A stretch of 5,153 nucleotides of DNA from positions 3,936-9,088 of the forward strand of contig DUGS01000196.1 of NCBI GenBank assembly GCA_013331265.1. The letters run 5' to 3'. Position 1 is the first letter of the stretch. Each line of letters starts with the position of its first letter. Positions 5,116 through 5,153 of the stretch are shown one piece after another. Source of the stretch: Methanosarcina sp. GTDB lineage: Archaea > Halobacteriota > Methanosarcinia > Methanosarcinales > Methanosarcinaceae. The translations under genes were made by a program, and so were the position numbers. Below the pieces are notes generated by a model. That model made no database searches. It was not told the origin of the DNA and saw only the letters and a list, made by a program, of their open reading frames with translations.

Positions 5116-5131
5116 AAAAACAGTTTCAGCA
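5116..5131. repeat. Shared 16-bp motif, copy 2 (upstream of the permease)
   Basis: Identical to 3643-3658 and in the same orientation, about 180 bases upstream of the permease start. The upstream context TAATGCTG (minus strand) is also shared, apart from a 3-base difference. Two copies ahead of two minus-strand genes suggest a common control element or related leader sequence. Confidence 0.5.
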
Positions 5132-5153
5132 TTATTGTTTCAACATTATTGTT
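5126..5153. repeat. 14-bp tandem repeat at the window edge
   Basis: TCAGCATTATTGTT (5126-5139) is followed directly by TCAACATTATTGTT (5140-5153), differing at one base. The array reaches the last base of the window, so more units may follow. It overlaps copy 2 of the shared leader motif. Confidence 0.5.

Larger units (their letters stand above)
4936..5153 (-). other. Upstream region, probable long leader of the permease gene
   Basis: No clear TATA box is visible before the window edge, so the promoter may lie beyond 5153. Copy 2 of the shared leader motif (5131-5116) suggests, by analogy with the DUF6325-like gene, that transcription begins near there, giving a leader of about 190 bases. 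Inside, behind GGGAG (5092-5088), are two overlapping small minus-strand frames: ATG 5084 to TAG 5028 (18 residues, Cys-rich) and GTG 5080 to a stop near 4962 (39 residues). Neither is recognised. The stretch around 5020-5070 is richer in G and C than its surroundings. Confidence 0.4.

Noticed and set aside
5112..5153. C-terminal end of a minus-strand gene entering from the right (NNVETIMLKLFF then stop)
   Set aside because: Thirteen codons in repetitive DNA cannot be told from chance; the sequence beyond the window is needed.

Overview
The window most resembles a mesophilic methanogenic archaeon of the Methanosarcina type. This is inference, from archaeal TATA boxes (TTTATATA-like) with no bacterial -35/-10 pairs, G-rich Shine-Dalgarno sites, frequent AGA/AGG arginine codons, long AT-rich intergenic DNA, and this mix of families. 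No rRNA, tRNA, CRISPR array, IS element or other species-diagnostic gene is present.

Layout. (1) 50-1570, plus strand: a complete bacterial-type Xaa-His dipeptidase of the M20 metallopeptidase family (PepD). (2) 1571-1700: a short convergent gap whose hairpin has T-rich DNA on both sides and probably terminates both flanking genes. (3) 1701-2204, minus strand: a DUF1269-type glycine-zipper protein. Its family-like N-terminus begins at an ATA codon behind a good Shine-Dalgarno site; the first ordinary start (GTG at 2144) would remove 20 residues. (4) 2205-2996: about 790 bases without a convincing gene, AT-rich, holding hairpins, an exact 23-bp tandem duplication beside a TATA-like box, and a probable terminator for the next gene. 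(5) 2997-3557, minus strand: a DUF6325-like glycine-rich protein that looks like a distant relative of gene 3, with clustered TATA boxes upstream. (6) 3862-4935, minus strand: an AI-2E/PerM-family membrane protein with eight predicted membrane segments. (7) 4936-5153: its upstream region, probably a long leader, with small overlapping open frames and a motif shared with the leader of gene 5.

The three minus-strand genes have wide gaps, and the promoter and terminator signals between them suggest separate transcripts rather than a tight operon. The two glycine-zipper proteins and the permease form a small envelope-associated cluster of unknown function; the peptidase is unrelated housekeeping (use of His-containing dipeptides). 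The points most worth checking are the ATA start, the 21/23 inverted repeat bracketing the DUF6325-like gene and its promoter, the 23-bp tandem repeat, and the motif shared by two leaders. No complete new system is evident.
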